From assembly GCF_026041215.1 (NCBI RefSeq), contig NZ_JAPEIQ010000033.1, positions 62,001 to 126,000 of the forward strand: a stretch of 64,000 bases of DNA, read 5' to 3'. This document shows, piece by piece, positions 33,031 through 42,820 of the stretch (position 1 is its first letter; each line of letters starts with the position of its first letter). The notes under the pieces are model-generated. The model did not search any database, was not told the origin of the DNA, and was given only the letters and a program-made list of their open reading frames with translations. The stretch is from Hoyosella sp. YIM 151337 (GTDB lineage: Bacteria > Actinomycetota > Actinomycetes > Mycobacteriales > Mycobacteriaceae). Both the position numbers and the translations under genes were made by a program.

Positions 33031-35586
33031 GTGACGTTTACCCCGCCGGACTCACCCTCCGCAGGCCCTCCCGCCTCCGCAATTCGCCGTGTGCTGCGGC
33101 GCGCCCGCGACGGAGTGACTCTCAACCCGGACGAAGCGGCGGTCGCGCTGCAACTGCGCGGTGACGATCTGACCGAACTGTGCAGCGCGGCGGCGCGTGT
33201 GCGCGACGCGGGCCTCGAAGCCGCGTACGGCCCGGCGGTTCCTTTGCCAATCACGTATTCGCGCAAGGTGTTTATCCCGTTGACGAGACTCTGCCGGGAC
33301 CGCTGCCACTACTGCACGTTCGTGACGGTGCCGGGGAAGCTGAGATCGGCCGGTGAATCCTTGTTCCTCGACCCCGACGAGGTGCTCGACATCGCCCGGC
33401 GCGGCGCGCAACTCGGCTGCAAGGAAGCACTGTTCACACTCGGGGACCGCCCGGAGGAGCGGTGGCCGGAGGCGCGCGCCTGGCTTGAGTCTCGCGGGTA
33501 CGACTCCACCCTTGAATACGTGCGGGCAATGGCGATCCTGGTGCTCGAGGAGACCGGATTGCTGCCACATGCCAACCCTGGAGTGCTCTCGTGGGATGAG
33601 ATAGCTGCACTGAAACCGGTGTCGCCGTCAATGGGGATGATGCTCGAGACGTCGTCTCGGCGGCTGTTCGACACACCGGGCGAGTGCCACTATGGCAGCC
33701 CGGACAAAGATCCTGACGTACGGTTGCGGGTGCTCATGGACGCCGGGCGGCACTCGGTGCCCTTCACCACGGGGATCCTCGTCGGAATTGGCGAGACGCC
33801 GATCGAGCGGGCGCAATCCATTTTCGCGATCAGGCACGCGCACAAGCAGTTCGGACACATCCAGGAAGTGATCGTGCAGAACTTCCGGGCGAAGCCGGAC
33901 ACCGCGATGCGTTCAGCACCGGATGCGGAAATCGACGAGTTCATCGCCGCGGTCGCGGTTACGCGGCTGGTACTGGGGCCTTCGATGCGTGTTCAAGCAC
34001 CGCCGAATCTGGTCTCGCCCGCCGAATGCCGCGCCCTTGTCGCGGCCGGTATTGACGACTGGGGCGGGGTGTCGCCTCTCACCCCGGACCACGTCAATCC
34101 GGAGCGTCCCTGGCCAAACATCGATGCGCTTGCGGAACTCACCGCCGCGGCGGGGTACCGGCTTACCGAGCGGCTGACGGTGCACGCTCCCTATGTGCGT
34201 TTTGGCAACCCGTGGATCGACCCCCGTGTGCGGCGGCACGTGAGCGCGCTGGCCGACCCGACTTCAGGTTTGGCGGCGCAGGTGACGCCAGCGGGTCAGC
34301 CCTGGCAGGAACCAGATCAATCGTGGGAGTCACAGGGACGCACCGATCTTCACGAGCAGATCGACGTGTCCGGCCGGGCAACGGAGCACCGCAGCGATTT
34401 GGCCAGCGCCTTCGGCGACTGGGAATCCGTACGTGAACAGGTTCGTGCCGTGCGGGCTCCCGAACGTGTCGACAGCGACGTGGCCGGTGCGCTGCGCCGG
34501 GCTGAGAAAGCGCCGGCTGGTCTCTCGGACGACGACTACGTGGCCCTCGCGCTGGCTGACGGTCCCGCGCTAGACGCCCTCGCAGAACTCGCCGACGGAT
34601 TGCGCCGAGACGTATGCGGCGACGACGTCACCTTCGTCATCAACCGCAACATCAACTTCACCAATATCTGTTACACCGGTTGCCGTTTCTGTGCCTTCGC
34701 GCAGCGAAAAGGTGATGCTGACGCCTTCACGCTGTCGACGGCTGACGTCGCGGACCGGGCCTGGGAAGCGCACGTCGCCGGCGCCACCGAGGTGTGCATG
34801 CAGGGCGGGATCGACCCCGAACTCCCCGTGACGGGCTACGCAGACTTGGTGCGTGCGGTCAAGGAACGGGTACCGGGCATGCACGTCCATGCTTTCAGCC
34901 CGATGGAAGTGGTGAATGGTGCGTCCCGCGGCGGCCAGAGCGTGCGGGAGTGGCTCAGCGCGCTGCGCGAAGCGGGCCTTGACACCATTCCGGGCACTGC
35001 TGCGGAAATCCTCGACGATGAGATCAGGTGGATCCTCACGAAGGGAAAACTCCCGGCTAGCACGTGGATCGAAGTGGTGACGACCGCGCATCAGGTCGGT
35101 TTGCGGTCGAGTTCGACGATGATGTACGGCCATGTCGATCAGCCCCGTCACTGGGTCGGGCACATGCGGGTTTTGCAGCGAATTCAGGACGAGACCGGCG
35201 GATTCACCGAATTCGTTCCGCTGCCGTTTGTGCACCAAAGTGCGCCGTTGTATCTCGCGGGTGCGGCGCGGCCGGGGCCCACGATTCGCGATAACCGCGC
35301 GGTGCACGCACTGGCCCGGATCATGCTGCATGGGCGGATCGAAAACATTCAGACCAGTTGGGTCAAACTCGGGGTTACCGGGACGCGGTCAATGCTGCAA
35401 GGCGGTGCGAATGACCTTGGCGGGACGCTGATGGAAGAGACGATTTCCCGGATGGCAGGCTCGCAGCACGGATCCGCCAAGACCGTCGCTGAACTACAGG
35501 AGATCGCTACTGGGATCGGGCGTCCCGTGCGGCAGCGCACAACGACGTACGAGCCGGTCGGGGCCACCACGATCGTCGTGCGCTGA
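33031..35586 (+). CDS. fbiC: 7,8-didemethyl-8-hydroxy-5-deazariboflavin (FO) synthase FbiC
   Basis: FbiC makes FO, the deazaflavin core of coenzyme F420, from a flavin-pathway precursor and tyrosine. The 851-residue product is the fused CofG-CofH form. The N-terminal radical-SAM domain has [15 protein letters not shown] (CxxxCxxC) and the C-terminal one [16 protein letters not shown]. Supporting segments are [20 protein letters not shown], then [20 protein letters not shown] and [23 protein letters not shown] 33031 gives the family length. CATTAT at 33019-33024 leaves 6 bases to the start, so the mRNA is probably leaderless. Likely F420 users include PPOX-fold proteins such as the one at 11665. 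Confidence 0.96.
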   Translation: MTFTPPDSPSAGPPASAIRRVLRRARDGVTLNPDEAAVALQLRGDDLTELCSAAARVRDAGLEAAYGPAVPLPITYSRKVFIPLTRLCRDRCHYCTFVTVPGKLRSAGESLFLDPDEVLDIARRGAQLGCKEALFTLGDRPEERWPEARAWLESRGYDSTLEYVRAMAILVLEETGLLPHANPGVLSWDEIAALKPVSPSMGMMLETSSRRLFDTPGECHYGSPDKDPDVRLRVLMDAGRHSVPFTTGILVGIGETPIERAQSIFAIRHAHKQFGHIQEVIVQNFRAKPDTAMRSAPDAEIDEFIAAVAVTRLVLGPSMRVQAPPNLVSPAECRALVAAGIDDWGGVSPLTPDHVNPERPWPNIDALAELTAAAGYRLTERLTVHAPYVRFGNPWIDPRVRRHVSALADPTSGLAAQVTPAGQPWQEPDQSWESQGRTDLHEQIDVSGRATEHRSDLASAFGDWESVREQVRAVRAPERVDSDVAGALRRAEKAPAGLSDDDYVALALADGPALDALAELADGLRRDVCGDDVTFVINRNINFTNICYTGCRFCAFAQRKGDADAFTLSTADVADRAWEAHVAGATEVCMQGGIDPELPVTGYADLVRAVKERVPGMHVHAFSPMEVVNGASRGGQSVREWLSALREAGLDTIPGTAAEILDDEIRWILTKGKLPASTWIEVVTTAHQVGLRSSSTMMYGHVDQPRHWVGHMRVLQRIQDETGGFTEFVPLPFVHQSAPLYLAGAARPGPTIRDNRAVHALARIMLHGRIENIQTSWVKLGVTGTRSMLQGGANDLGGTLMEETISRMAGSQHGSAKTVAELQEIATGIGRPVRQRTTTYEPVGATTIVVR

Positions 35587-35673
35587 ATACCACGGTCTGT
35601 GGGTGCCCAGATTATGGGGCAGGCGAGCACCACCGGTAGGCTTGAGGATGCTTCGGCGGTTACGGGGCACAGA

Positions 35674-35704
35674 TAACACTGTTGCGGGGTAACACGGTTG
35701 CGGG
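35674..35704. repeat. Two tandem 15-bp direct repeats upstream of fdxC
   Basis: TAACACTGTTGCGGG (35674-35688) and TAACACGGTTGCGGG (35690-35704) differ at one base and have a 16-bp period. They lie about 120 bases before fdxC in a 238-base intergenic region that otherwise shows no gene. Confidence 0.7.
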
Positions 35705-35824
35705 ACCACTGCGGGGGGCCCGACGAACCGGAGCGCTAGAACCCGCGCGTCGCACAGCCCGCGGCGTGCGTTAGCCGACAGGTGGCCAGAACGAGGGGCC
35801 GGTGAGTAGGACAGGAGAGCTGCT

Positions 35825-36148
35825 GTGACGTATGTCATTGCAGAGCCGTGTGTCGATCTATTGGACAAGGCATGCATTGAAGAGTGCCCTGTCGACTGCA
35901 TTTACGAAGGGGACCGGATGCTCTACATCCACCCCGACGAGTGCGTGGACTGCGGTGCGTGTGAACCTGTCTGTCCGGTTGAGGCGATCTTCTACGAGGA
36001 CGATGTGCCGGACGAGTGGGACGACTATGTCCAGGCGAACGTCGACTTCTTCGACGAACTCGGTTCTCCCGGGGGCGCTGCAAAGGTCGGGAAGAAGCCG
36101 TTCGACCCGCCGTTCGTCAAGCAGTTGCCGCCCATGAATGAGGAGTGA
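35825..36148 (+). CDS. fdxC: Seven-iron ferredoxin FdxC
   Basis: This 107-residue ferredoxin carries [3Fe-4S] and [4Fe-4S] clusters. The cysteine pattern is Cys9, Cys17 and Cys21, then Cys40, Cys43, Cys46 and Cys50 ([16 protein letters not shown]), plus an extra Cys25. The C-terminal extension ending [17 protein letters not shown] is typical of actinobacterial 7Fe ferredoxins such as Rv1177. It donates low-potential electrons, for example to cytochromes P450 or Fe-S enzymes. GTG 35825 follows AGGAGAGC. Downstream dapC begins directly after the stop. Confidence 0.95.
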   Translation: MTYVIAEPCVDLLDKACIEECPVDCIYEGDRMLYIHPDECVDCGACEPVCPVEAIFYEDDVPDEWDDYVQANVDFFDELGSPGGAAKVGKKPFDPPFVKQLPPMNEE

Positions 36149-36149
36149 G

Positions 36150-37253
36150 GTGCACCGAACTCCGGTAGCGCGCACCCTTCCCGATTTTCCATGGGATTCC
36201 CTGGCTGAGGCGAAAGCCCGGGCGCAGGCGTATCCCGATGGGATCGTTGATCTTTCAGTGGGGACTCCGGTAGATCCCGTAGCTTCCCACATTCGGGAAG
36301 CGCTTGCGGCGGTAGCCGATCAGCCAGGCTATCCGACGACACACGGCACGCCTGCACTCCGCATCGCAGCTGCCGAGTCGCTGCAGCGCCGGTATGGCAT
36401 CACGGGTATCGAGCCGAGCGCGGTGCTGCCAGCGATCGGCACGAAGGAGCTGATTGCCTGGCTCCCACGCTTGCTTGCAGTGCAAGGGGGCGATACCGTC
36501 GTCATCCCGGAACTCGCGTACCCCACGTACGAGGTTGGTGCGCTTCTCGCCGGAGCTGACGTTGTCCGTGCGGATGGAGTCTTTGCGCTCGGGCCGCAGC
36601 GGGTACGCATGATTTACCTCAACTCGCCGTCGAATCCGACAGGGCGAGTTTTGGGTGTGGAACATTTGCGCAAGGTAGTCGCGTGGGCGCGGGAACGCGG
36701 TGTCATCGTCGTTTCCGACGAGTGTTATCTGGGCCTCGGCTGGGATGCTGAGCCGGTGTCCTTGCTGGATCCTCGAGTGTGCGACGGGGTTTTCGACGGT
36801 CTGCTGGCGGTACATTCGCTGTCCAAGACGTCCAATCTCGCAAGCTACCGCGCCGGTTTTGTGACGGGCGATCCGGAACTCGTCAGCGACCTGCTCGAAG
36901 TGCGAAAGCACGCGGGGATGATGGTCCCGCTCCCTATCCAAGCGGCCGCCACTGCGGCGCTCTCTGTCGACGAGCATGAGGCTGAGCAAAAAGAACGCTA
37001 CCGCGAGCGGCGTGACATCCTGAGCGCCGCGGTGGTCGAAGCGGGTTTCCGCATCGACCACTCTGAGGCAGGTTTGTATCTGTGGGCGACTCGGGGTGAG
37101 CCGGCTGCGAACACCATCGCGTGGCTCGCGGAGCGAGGTATCCTTGCCGCTCCAGGCCATTTCTATGGGCCGCAGGGGAGTGAGCATGTGCGCATCGCGC
37201 TGACAGCTACGGACGAGCGCATTAGCGCTGCAGCGCGTAGGCTCGCGTCGTAG
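36150..37253 (+). CDS. dapC: N-succinyldiaminopimelate aminotransferase DapC (Rv1178-like)
   Basis: This 367-residue class I/II PLP aminotransferase transfers an amino group to N-succinyl-2-amino-6-ketopimelate in lysine/diaminopimelate synthesis. It has DLSVGTPVDPVASHIREAL, the cofactor region IYLNSPSNPTGRVLG, SDECYLGLGW and the Schiff-base lysine in VHSLSKTSNLASYRAG. GTG 36150 sits just after the fdxC stop with GAGGAG upstream and gives the N-terminus VHRTPVARTLPDFPWDSLAE expected for actinobacterial DapC. ATG 36138 is a longer alternative. dapD and dapE a few kb away support the pathway. Confidence 0.86.
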   Translation: MHRTPVARTLPDFPWDSLAEAKARAQAYPDGIVDLSVGTPVDPVASHIREALAAVADQPGYPTTHGTPALRIAAAESLQRRYGITGIEPSAVLPAIGTKELIAWLPRLLAVQGGDTVVIPELAYPTYEVGALLAGADVVRADGVFALGPQRVRMIYLNSPSNPTGRVLGVEHLRKVVAWARERGVIVVSDECYLGLGWDAEPVSLLDPRVCDGVFDGLLAVHSLSKTSNLASYRAGFVTGDPELVSDLLEVRKHAGMMVPLPIQAAATAALSVDEHEAEQKERYRERRDILSAAVVEAGFRIDHSEAGLYLWATRGEPAANTIAWLAERGILAAPGHFYGPQGSEHVRIALTATDERISAAARRLAS

Positions 37254-37349
37254 ACTCTGGCGGTATTTTGACCGATTCGGTCCAGTCCATGCGCAGGGTG
37301 AGCGGCCGCGGGCCTCGGGGTGCCGTGCTGTTGCCGAGAGGAGGGCGAG

Positions 37350-37715
37350 ATGGCTCTGCCACTAATTCCTATTGCCATCGGGGTGGGCGTCGCAGCTTTC
37401 GGGGCTGGACGCAAACTGCTCAAGAATCTGGAGACAACCCGTCAAGCGGACGACGCGAAGGCGAAAGCGCGCAGCGCATACCTGCAGCTCGCCTTCGCCG
37501 TTGACACTATTCATGCAGAAGACGATGACGTGGCACACCAACATCTCCGCAGGGCGAAAGACCTGTTAGATCGTGCACGCGTGATGCTTGACGTGGCGGC
37601 TACTCCGGAAGCGGCTGACGCCGCTGGAGCCGTGATTTTGGAAGGGTTCGAGCAGGTCGAGATGGCGTGCGCGGCACTGGGAATCGAGCCTCCCAAGCGG
37701 GCCAGCGAGCTGTGA
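37350..37715 (+). CDS. Hypothetical protein with one membrane helix and helical tail (121 aa)
   Basis: The protein begins MALPLIPIAIGVGVAAFGAG, a likely membrane helix. About 95 residues of Ala/Asp/Glu/Arg-rich helix follow, including AYLQLAFAVDTIHAEDDDV, QHLRRAKDLLDRARVMLDVA and EGFEQVEMACAALGIEPP. The pattern resembles a membrane-tethered coiled coil with TPR-like helices, but I cannot name a family. GAGGAGGGCGAG precedes ATG 37350. It stands between dapC and the fadD36-like gene. Confidence 0.62.
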   Translation: MALPLIPIAIGVGVAAFGAGRKLLKNLETTRQADDAKAKARSAYLQLAFAVDTIHAEDDDVAHQHLRRAKDLLDRARVMLDVAATPEAADAAGAVILEGFEQVEMACAALGIEPPKRASEL

Positions 37716-37719
37716 CGAC

Positions 37720-37725
37720 TATGCT
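37720..37725 (+). promoter_or_regulatory. Probable -10 box of the fadD36-like gene
   Basis: TATGCT is followed by six bases and then the GTG start, again a leaderless arrangement. Confidence 0.45.
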
Positions 37726-37731
37726 GGCACC

Positions 37732-39144
37732 GTGCTTCTGACTTCACTGCACGATGCGGCAATCCGGGACAGTGACACGAGCGTGGTCACGATCGATGGT
37801 GAGACGCTTTCCCGGGAGGCGCTTCTCGGTGCGGCAACCGCAGCGGCCGCCCGCGTGCAAGGCGCCCGGGTGGTCGCCGTTCTCGCGGCACCGTCAGCGC
37901 GCACGATCGTAGCGGTGACCGGAGCGCTGCTCGCCGGTATCCCAGTGGTTCCGGTGCCACCGGATGCGGGTCCCGCGGAAGTGTCCCACATCCTCCGTGA
38001 TTCCCGTGCACAGGTGTGGCTTGGGCCCGTGCCCGCGGTTGCAGAGGCGCCGGACGTGCCGCAACTCCCTGCGATACCGGTGCGGGTGCACGCCCGTGAC
38101 TGGCACCGGTTGCCGGAGCCTTCCGCCGACACACCGGCATTCATCATGTACACATCCGGGACGACTGGACCTCCGAAGGGTGCCGTGCTGAGCAGGCGGG
38201 CTATCGAGACTGGGCTAGACGCGCTTGCGGAGGCATGGCAGTGGACGCCGGATGATCGGCTTGTCCACGGTTTGCCGCTCTTCCACGTGCACGGACTGGT
38301 TCTGGGAGTGCTCGGCGCGCTGCGGGTGGGCTCCCCGCTCGTTCACACGGGCCGGCCGAGCCCAGGTGCCTACGCGGCTGCCGGGGGCACCCTGTACTTC
38401 GGCGTCCCGACAGTGTGGTCCCGGGTTGCGGGGGACGCGTCCGCCGCCCGGGCGCTTTCGGCGGCACGACTGCTCGTGTCGGGCAGCGCGGCGCTGCCGG
38501 TGCCAGTGTTCGAGCAGCTAGCGTCGCTCACGGGGCACCGCCTGGTTGAGCGATATGGCATGACAGAGACGCTGATCACCGTGAGCGCGCGGGCGGACGA
38601 AGAACGCCGTGCGGGATGGGTGGGTCTGCCGGTGCGCGGCGCGGAAACTCGCATCGTTTCTGAAGGCGGCGCGGTGCCGCACGACGGGGAGTCCATTGGC
38701 CAGTTACAAGTACGTGGCCCTATGTTGTTCAGCGGTTATGCGGGCCGTCCCGAAGCGACAGCTGCTTGCTTCACGGACGATGGCTGGTTCCGGACGGGGG
38801 ATATCGCGACGATCGACGGCGGCGGGTCACACCGTATAGTCGGCCGGGAGTCGACCGATTTGATCAAGTCGGGCGGCTACCGCATCGGGGCGGGTGAGGT
38901 CGAGGCGGCACTGCTAGCCCACCCCGGAATCCAGGAAGCCGCGGTTGTTGGTGTTCCAGATGCCGACCTGGGGCAGCGCATCGTCGCGTACGTCGTGGGC
39001 GAGCTTGACAACGAGGGCGCGGCGATTGATTTCGTGGCTGAGTACCTTTCGGCGCATAAGAGGCCGCGGGAGGTCCGCTTCGTCGAGGCATTGCCGCGAA
39101 ACGCCATGGGCAAGGTGCAGAAGACCAAGTTGCTCGAAGGCTGA
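37732..39144 (+). CDS. fadD36: Acyl-CoA synthetase / AMP-binding ligase (FadD36-like)
   Basis: This 470-residue ANL-superfamily ligase activates a carboxylic acid as acyl-AMP and then acyl-CoA. Motifs are the P-loop-like FIMYTSGTTGPPKGAVLSR, HGLPLFHVHGLVLGV, the adenine-binding VERYGMTETL, GDIATIDGGGSHRIVGRES and the catalytic lysine in RNAMGKVQKTKL. Size and position between dapC and the dapD/dapE genes fit Rv1193 (FadD36). The short N-terminus resembles malonyl- or methylmalonyl-CoA synthetases, so dicarboxylic acids are possible substrates. The specific substrate is not proven. Confidence 0.82.
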   Translation: MLLTSLHDAAIRDSDTSVVTIDGETLSREALLGAATAAAARVQGARVVAVLAAPSARTIVAVTGALLAGIPVVPVPPDAGPAEVSHILRDSRAQVWLGPVPAVAEAPDVPQLPAIPVRVHARDWHRLPEPSADTPAFIMYTSGTTGPPKGAVLSRRAIETGLDALAEAWQWTPDDRLVHGLPLFHVHGLVLGVLGALRVGSPLVHTGRPSPGAYAAAGGTLYFGVPTVWSRVAGDASAARALSAARLLVSGSAALPVPVFEQLASLTGHRLVERYGMTETLITVSARADEERRAGWVGLPVRGAETRIVSEGGAVPHDGESIGQLQVRGPMLFSGYAGRPEATAACFTDDGWFRTGDIATIDGGGSHRIVGRESTDLIKSGGYRIGAGEVEAALLAHPGIQEAAVVGVPDADLGQRIVAYVVGELDNEGAAIDFVAEYLSAHKRPREVRFVEALPRNAMGKVQKTKLLEG

Positions 39145-39180
39145 ACTCGAGTCAGCCGTCACATGGCCACAGGCTCAGCA

Positions 39181-39227
39181 GAAACGGGACAGGTTCACGA
39201 CAAAAAGTCGTGAACCTGTCCCGTTTC
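39181..39227. terminator. Perfect 21-bp hairpin between convergent genes
   Basis: The left arm 39181-39201 (GAAACGGGACAGGTTCACGAC plus its complement at 39207-39227) pairs perfectly around an AAAAA loop. It lies between the fadD36-like gene and the permease, both of which end toward it. It is far longer than the other terminators in the window. Confidence 0.75.
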
Positions 39228-39247
39228 GGGTGCGTTTGCCGCCGTAC

Positions 39248-40642
39248 TTAGGATGGCGCCGAAACCAGGCTCTCCTCCGCACGTTTGCGCCGCTCGTTCC
39301 ACAGCCCGAGGGCGGTGAGAATCAGGCACAGCACGGCTGTCGAGATCAGCTGTTCGCGTGCGGCCGCGTCGGTAAGCATCAGCACGATGAGGCCAGCGAG
39401 CAGGGCCAGCGTGAACCAGGTCAGGTACGGGAACAGCCACATGCGCAGGTGCAGTTTTCCCTCCCGCTCGAGCTGTGGCCGCAGGCGCAGTTGCGCTACC
39501 GCGATGAAAATCCAGATCACGAGCAGCGCCGCGCCCACAGCATTGAGCAGTGTGTACAGCAGATTCTCGGCACGCCACCAGATCAGCACGACGGTGACGA
39601 AGCTGAAGAAAATCGAGAGCAGGACACCGTACACCGGCACGTTGTTCGCTGACAGTTTCGTCAGGAGACGAGGGCCATCCCCACGGCTCGAGAGGGAGAA
39701 CGCCATGCGTGACGTGGCGTAGATTTGCGCGTTGTACGCGGAGAGCAGCGCAACAACGACAACGAACTCCATGAAACCGGCGACGGCTGGAATGTTCGCG
39801 AGGTTGAGCACGGAGACGAACGGGCTCTGGGCCAGGCTTTCGGAGTTCCAGGGCAACAGGAAAACCATCACGGCCACGGAACCGATGTAGAAGATGCTGA
39901 TTCGCCAGATCACGCTGCGCACTGCGATGCCGATGCTGCGTTCCGGGTCGCGTGATTCCGCGGCCGCGATCGTAACGATCTCGATGCCACCGAATGCGAA
40001 CGCGACGATCAGAAGCCCAGCCGCGATGCCTGCGATGCCGTTCGGCAAGAAGCCGCCATGGCCCACAACATTGGTGAAGCCGACGGGGTCAGTGCCGGGC
40101 AGCAGGCCGAAGACGAGCAGCCCACCGATCGCGAGAAAACCAACGATCACGGCTACCTTGACGAGTGCAAACCAGAATTCGAACTCACCGAAATTCGCAA
40201 CGCGGGCAAGGTTGACGAGTGCGAAGAACACGACGATGCCGAGCGCGATCGCCCACTGGGGGATGTTGGGCCACCAGTGGTGCATGAGTGCCGAAGCGCC
40301 GGTGATTTCGGCGCCGATAACCATGATGAGCAGTCCCCAGTAGAGCCAGCCCATGACGAACCCGGCCCACGGGCCGATACCAATACGAGCGTAGTGGGAG
40401 AACGAGCCGCTCGCGGGTATGGCCGAACCCATTTCACCGAGCATGCGCATCACCAGGATGACGATGAATCCGGCGATGCAGTACGAAATCAGGATTGCGG
40501 GTCCCGCTGTGGCGATTCCCGCTCCGGTGCCGAGGAATAGCCCGGCTCCGATGGCAGATCCGAGACCCATCATGGTGAGATGGCGGACCTTGAGGCCGTG
40601 CCCGAGGTGTGCGGGCTGCGGCGCTTTAGTTGTGGTTGTCAA
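39248..40642 (-). CDS. Amino-acid permease (APC superfamily, AAT type)
   Basis: This 464-residue protein has twelve predicted helices. It begins with the AAT-type motif RHLTMMGLGSAIGAGLFLGT, then AGPAILISYCIAGFIVILVM and RMLGEMGSAIPASGSFSHYA. GGIEIVTIAAAESRDPERSI in helix 6 and its following loop is characteristic of bacterial permeases for aromatic amino acids, GABA, histidine, proline or D-serine/alanine/glycine. The substrate cannot be narrowed. It starts at ATG 40642 and lies 41 bases downstream of dapD on the same strand. Confidence 0.88.
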   Translation of the reverse strand: MTTTTKAPQPAHLGHGLKVRHLTMMGLGSAIGAGLFLGTGAGIATAGPAILISYCIAGFIVILVMRMLGEMGSAIPASGSFSHYARIGIGPWAGFVMGWLYWGLLIMVIGAEITGASALMHHWWPNIPQWAIALGIVVFFALVNLARVANFGEFEFWFALVKVAVIVGFLAIGGLLVFGLLPGTDPVGFTNVVGHGGFLPNGIAGIAAGLLIVAFAFGGIEIVTIAAAESRDPERSIGIAVRSVIWRISIFYIGSVAVMVFLLPWNSESLAQSPFVSVLNLANIPAVAGFMEFVVVVALLSAYNAQIYATSRMAFSLSSRGDGPRLLTKLSANNVPVYGVLLSIFFSFVTVVLIWWRAENLLYTLLNAVGAALLVIWIFIAVAQLRLRPQLEREGKLHLRMWLFPYLTWFTLALLAGLIVLMLTDAAAREQLISTAVLCLILTALGLWNERRKRAEESLVSAPS

Positions 40643-40683
40643 TTGGTGTGTGTCCCTTGAATGGGCGCTTGGGTGTGCGCTGG

Positions 40684-41661
40684 TCAGTCGTTGGCGTGTA
40701 ATGCCGCGTTGAGTTCGATGCCGCTGCCCTGCCGGGAAACGACCTCAACAGCTCCGGTTACGGAGTTGCGACGATAGAGCAGTCCGTTCGCGCCGCTGAG
40801 TTCACGGGCTTTTACGGATGTACTCCCGCTGCCAGACACGACAGTGACCTTCGTGCCTGCAGTGACGTACAGCCCGGCTTCGACAACGCAATCGTCCCCG
40901 AGAGATATTCCCACACCGGCATTGGCGCCGAGAAGGCATCGTTCGCCGAGCGAGATGATTTCCTTTCCGCCACCGGAAAGGGTGCCCATGATGGAGGCGC
41001 CGCCGCCCACGTCCGTCCCATCACCGATCACCACGCCTGCGGAGATGCGGCCTTCGACCATCGACGCGCCGAGCGTCCCCGCGTTGAAGTTGACGAACCC
41101 TTCGTGCATGACTGTGGTTCCGGACGCGAGATGCGCGCCGAGGCGAACCCGGTCCGCGTCGGCGATGCGCACACCCGATGGGATGACGTAATCGACGAGA
41201 CGCGGGAACTTGTCAATGCTGTACACGGTGACTGGGCCGTGGCGGCGCAGCATTGCCCGGACCTTTTCGAACCCCTCTACGGCGCACGGGCCGTAGTTGG
41301 TCCACACGACGTTCGTCAGCTTTCCGAAGACACCGTCGAGGTTGAGCCCATGCGGGCGGACCAGCCGGTGTGAGATCAGATGCAAGCGGAGGTATGCATC
41401 GTGCGCATCGGCGGGGGGTTCATCCAGCGCGGCGATAGTGGTCCGGACGGCAACCTTTTGTACACCCCGGTCATCGTCAGTGCCGAGAAGGCTGACCAAC
41501 TCCGGAGGAGTGGCTGCCATGTTGAGGACCTCAGTGCCGGCCGGGCCGAAATCACCCAACTCCGGAGCTGGGTACCACGTGTCTAGGACAACGCCGTCAT
41601 TGGTGATGTTCGCGATGCCGACCGCTTGTGCGCCCGTTGCTGCAGTACTGTTTGTGCTCAC
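40684..41661 (-). CDS. dapD: 2,3,4,5-tetrahydropyridine-2,6-dicarboxylate N-succinyltransferase DapD
   Basis: DapD succinylates tetrahydrodipicolinate at the branch to diaminopimelate and lysine. The 325-residue actinobacterial form has an N-terminal domain ([17 protein letters not shown]), a middle ([20 protein letters not shown]) and a left-handed beta-helix of hexapeptide repeats. In the repeats [20 protein letters not shown] and [20 protein letters not shown] carry the active site. GTG 41661 gives the expected length. Its start is 94 bases from dapE, divergently. TAACCT lies 8 bases upstream of the GTG. Confidence 0.94.
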   Translation of the reverse strand: MSTNSTAATGAQAVGIANITNDGVVLDTWYPAPELGDFGPAGTEVLNMAATPPELVSLLGTDDDRGVQKVAVRTTIAALDEPPADAHDAYLRLHLISHRLVRPHGLNLDGVFGKLTNVVWTNYGPCAVEGFEKVRAMLRRHGPVTVYSIDKFPRLVDYVIPSGVRIADADRVRLGAHLASGTTVMHEGFVNFNAGTLGASMVEGRISAGVVIGDGTDVGGGASIMGTLSGGGKEIISLGERCLLGANAGVGISLGDDCVVEAGLYVTAGTKVTVVSGSGSTSVKARELSGANGLLYRRNSVTGAVEVVSRQGSGIELNAALHAND

Positions 41662-41755
41662 GGGCAGACAGGTTACCGCTTGCGACCGACATCTGGTGTT
41701 CTGCCTCCGTATGGCGCCGCACAAGGAAGCGGCTGCGGGCGATAGCCTGGATTGC
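41662..41755. promoter_or_regulatory. Divergent leaderless promoters of dapD and dapE
   Basis: In this 94-base gap the minus strand has TAACCT 8 bases before the dapD GTG, and the plus strand has TAGCCT (41743-41748) 7 bases before the dapE GTG. Neither gene has a ribosome-binding site. No dyad was seen. Confidence 0.42.
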
Positions 41756-42820
41756 GTGACTCTTGATCTTCGCTCAGACCCGATCAGCCTGACCGCTGCG
41801 CTCGTTGATATCCCCAGCGTCTCGCACGACGAAGCGTTCATCGCCAACGAGGTCGAGACAGCGCTGCGCACGCAGACGGCCGGGTACGAGATCACCCGGA
41901 GCGGCAACGCGGTGCTCGCGCGTACGAACCGGGGCCTGGGCAGGCGAGTCATTCTGGCCGGTCATCTCGACACGGTGCCGATCGCTGAGAACGTACCGTC
42001 CCGCCGCACGGGCGACATTCTGCACGGCTGCGGAACAGTGGATATGAAATCTGGCGACGCGGTCTTCCTGCACCTTGCTGCGACGCTGCGCAATCCCCGG
42101 TTCGACCTGACGCTGATCTTTTATGACTGCGAGGAGATCGCCGCCGCGTACAACGGGCTGGGGCGGATCGAGCGGGAAATGCCTGAATGGCTGGTTGCTG
42201 ATGTCGCAATTCTTGGTGAGCCCACCGCGGGCGTGATCGAAGCAGGCTGCCAGGGCACGTTGCGCGCCAGGCTCAGCACGAGCGGCATCCGCTCACACTC
42301 CGCCCGCGCCTGGATGGGCGACAACGCCATCCACAAACTCGCGCTCATCCTTGAGCGGCTATCGCGGTACGAAGCGCGGTCTGTGGATATCGATGGGTGC
42401 GTTTATCGTGAGGGCCTGTCCGCGGTGGGGATCAGTGGTGGCGTCGCCGGGAACGTGGTGCCCGACGAGGCGTGGGTAGACGTCAACTTTCGTTTCGCAC
42501 CAGACCGCAGTGTCGAGGCCGCCGTGTCACATGTTCGCGATGTGTTCGCGGGTATCGAGTTCGGACTTGAGCTCACGGACAGTTCGCCGGGCGCCCTGCC
42601 TGGCCTCGCTAACCCGGCAGCGGCCGAACTGGTCACCGCTGCGGGCGAGGTGCGCGCCAAGTACGGCTGGACTGATGTATCGCGATTCGCGGCGCGGGGT
42701 GTGCCCGCGGTCAACCTCGGCCCGGGAGATCCCAATCTTGCGCATCGGCGCGACGAGCATGTACCCGTCGCACAGATCACCGCGGTGACGGAACTGCTGC
42801 GGGCGTATCTGGAAGGCTGA
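41756..42820 (+). CDS. dapE: Succinyl-diaminopimelate desuccinylase DapE
   Basis: DapE hydrolyses N-succinyl-diaminopimelate to LL-diaminopimelate using two zinc ions. The 354-residue M20-type product has [31 protein letters not shown] (first zinc His and Asp), [20 protein letters not shown] (bridging Asp), [20 protein letters not shown] (catalytic Glu) and [20 protein letters not shown]. The long frame upstream to 41297 is antisense to dapD and is excluded; GTG 41756 gives the family N-terminus. The 3' end overlaps the convergent MMPL gene by 44 bases. Confidence 0.95.
   Translation: MTLDLRSDPISLTAALVDIPSVSHDEAFIANEVETALRTQTAGYEITRSGNAVLARTNRGLGRRVILAGHLDTVPIAENVPSRRTGDILHGCGTVDMKSGDAVFLHLAATLRNPRFDLTLIFYDCEEIAAAYNGLGRIEREMPEWLVADVAILGEPTAGVIEAGCQGTLRARLSTSGIRSHSARAWMGDNAIHKLALILERLSRYEARSVDIDGCVYREGLSAVGISGGVAGNVVPDEAWVDVNFRFAPDRSVEAAVSHVRDVFAGIEFGLELTDSSPGALPGLANPAAAELVTAAGEVRAKYGWTDVSRFAARGVPAVNLGPGDPNLAHRRDEHVPVAQITAVTELLRAYLEG

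Noticed and set aside
41297-41755. Upstream extension of dapE
   Set aside because: It overlaps dapD on the other strand and lacks M20-family sequence. GTG 41756 with TAGCCT upstream gives the right length.
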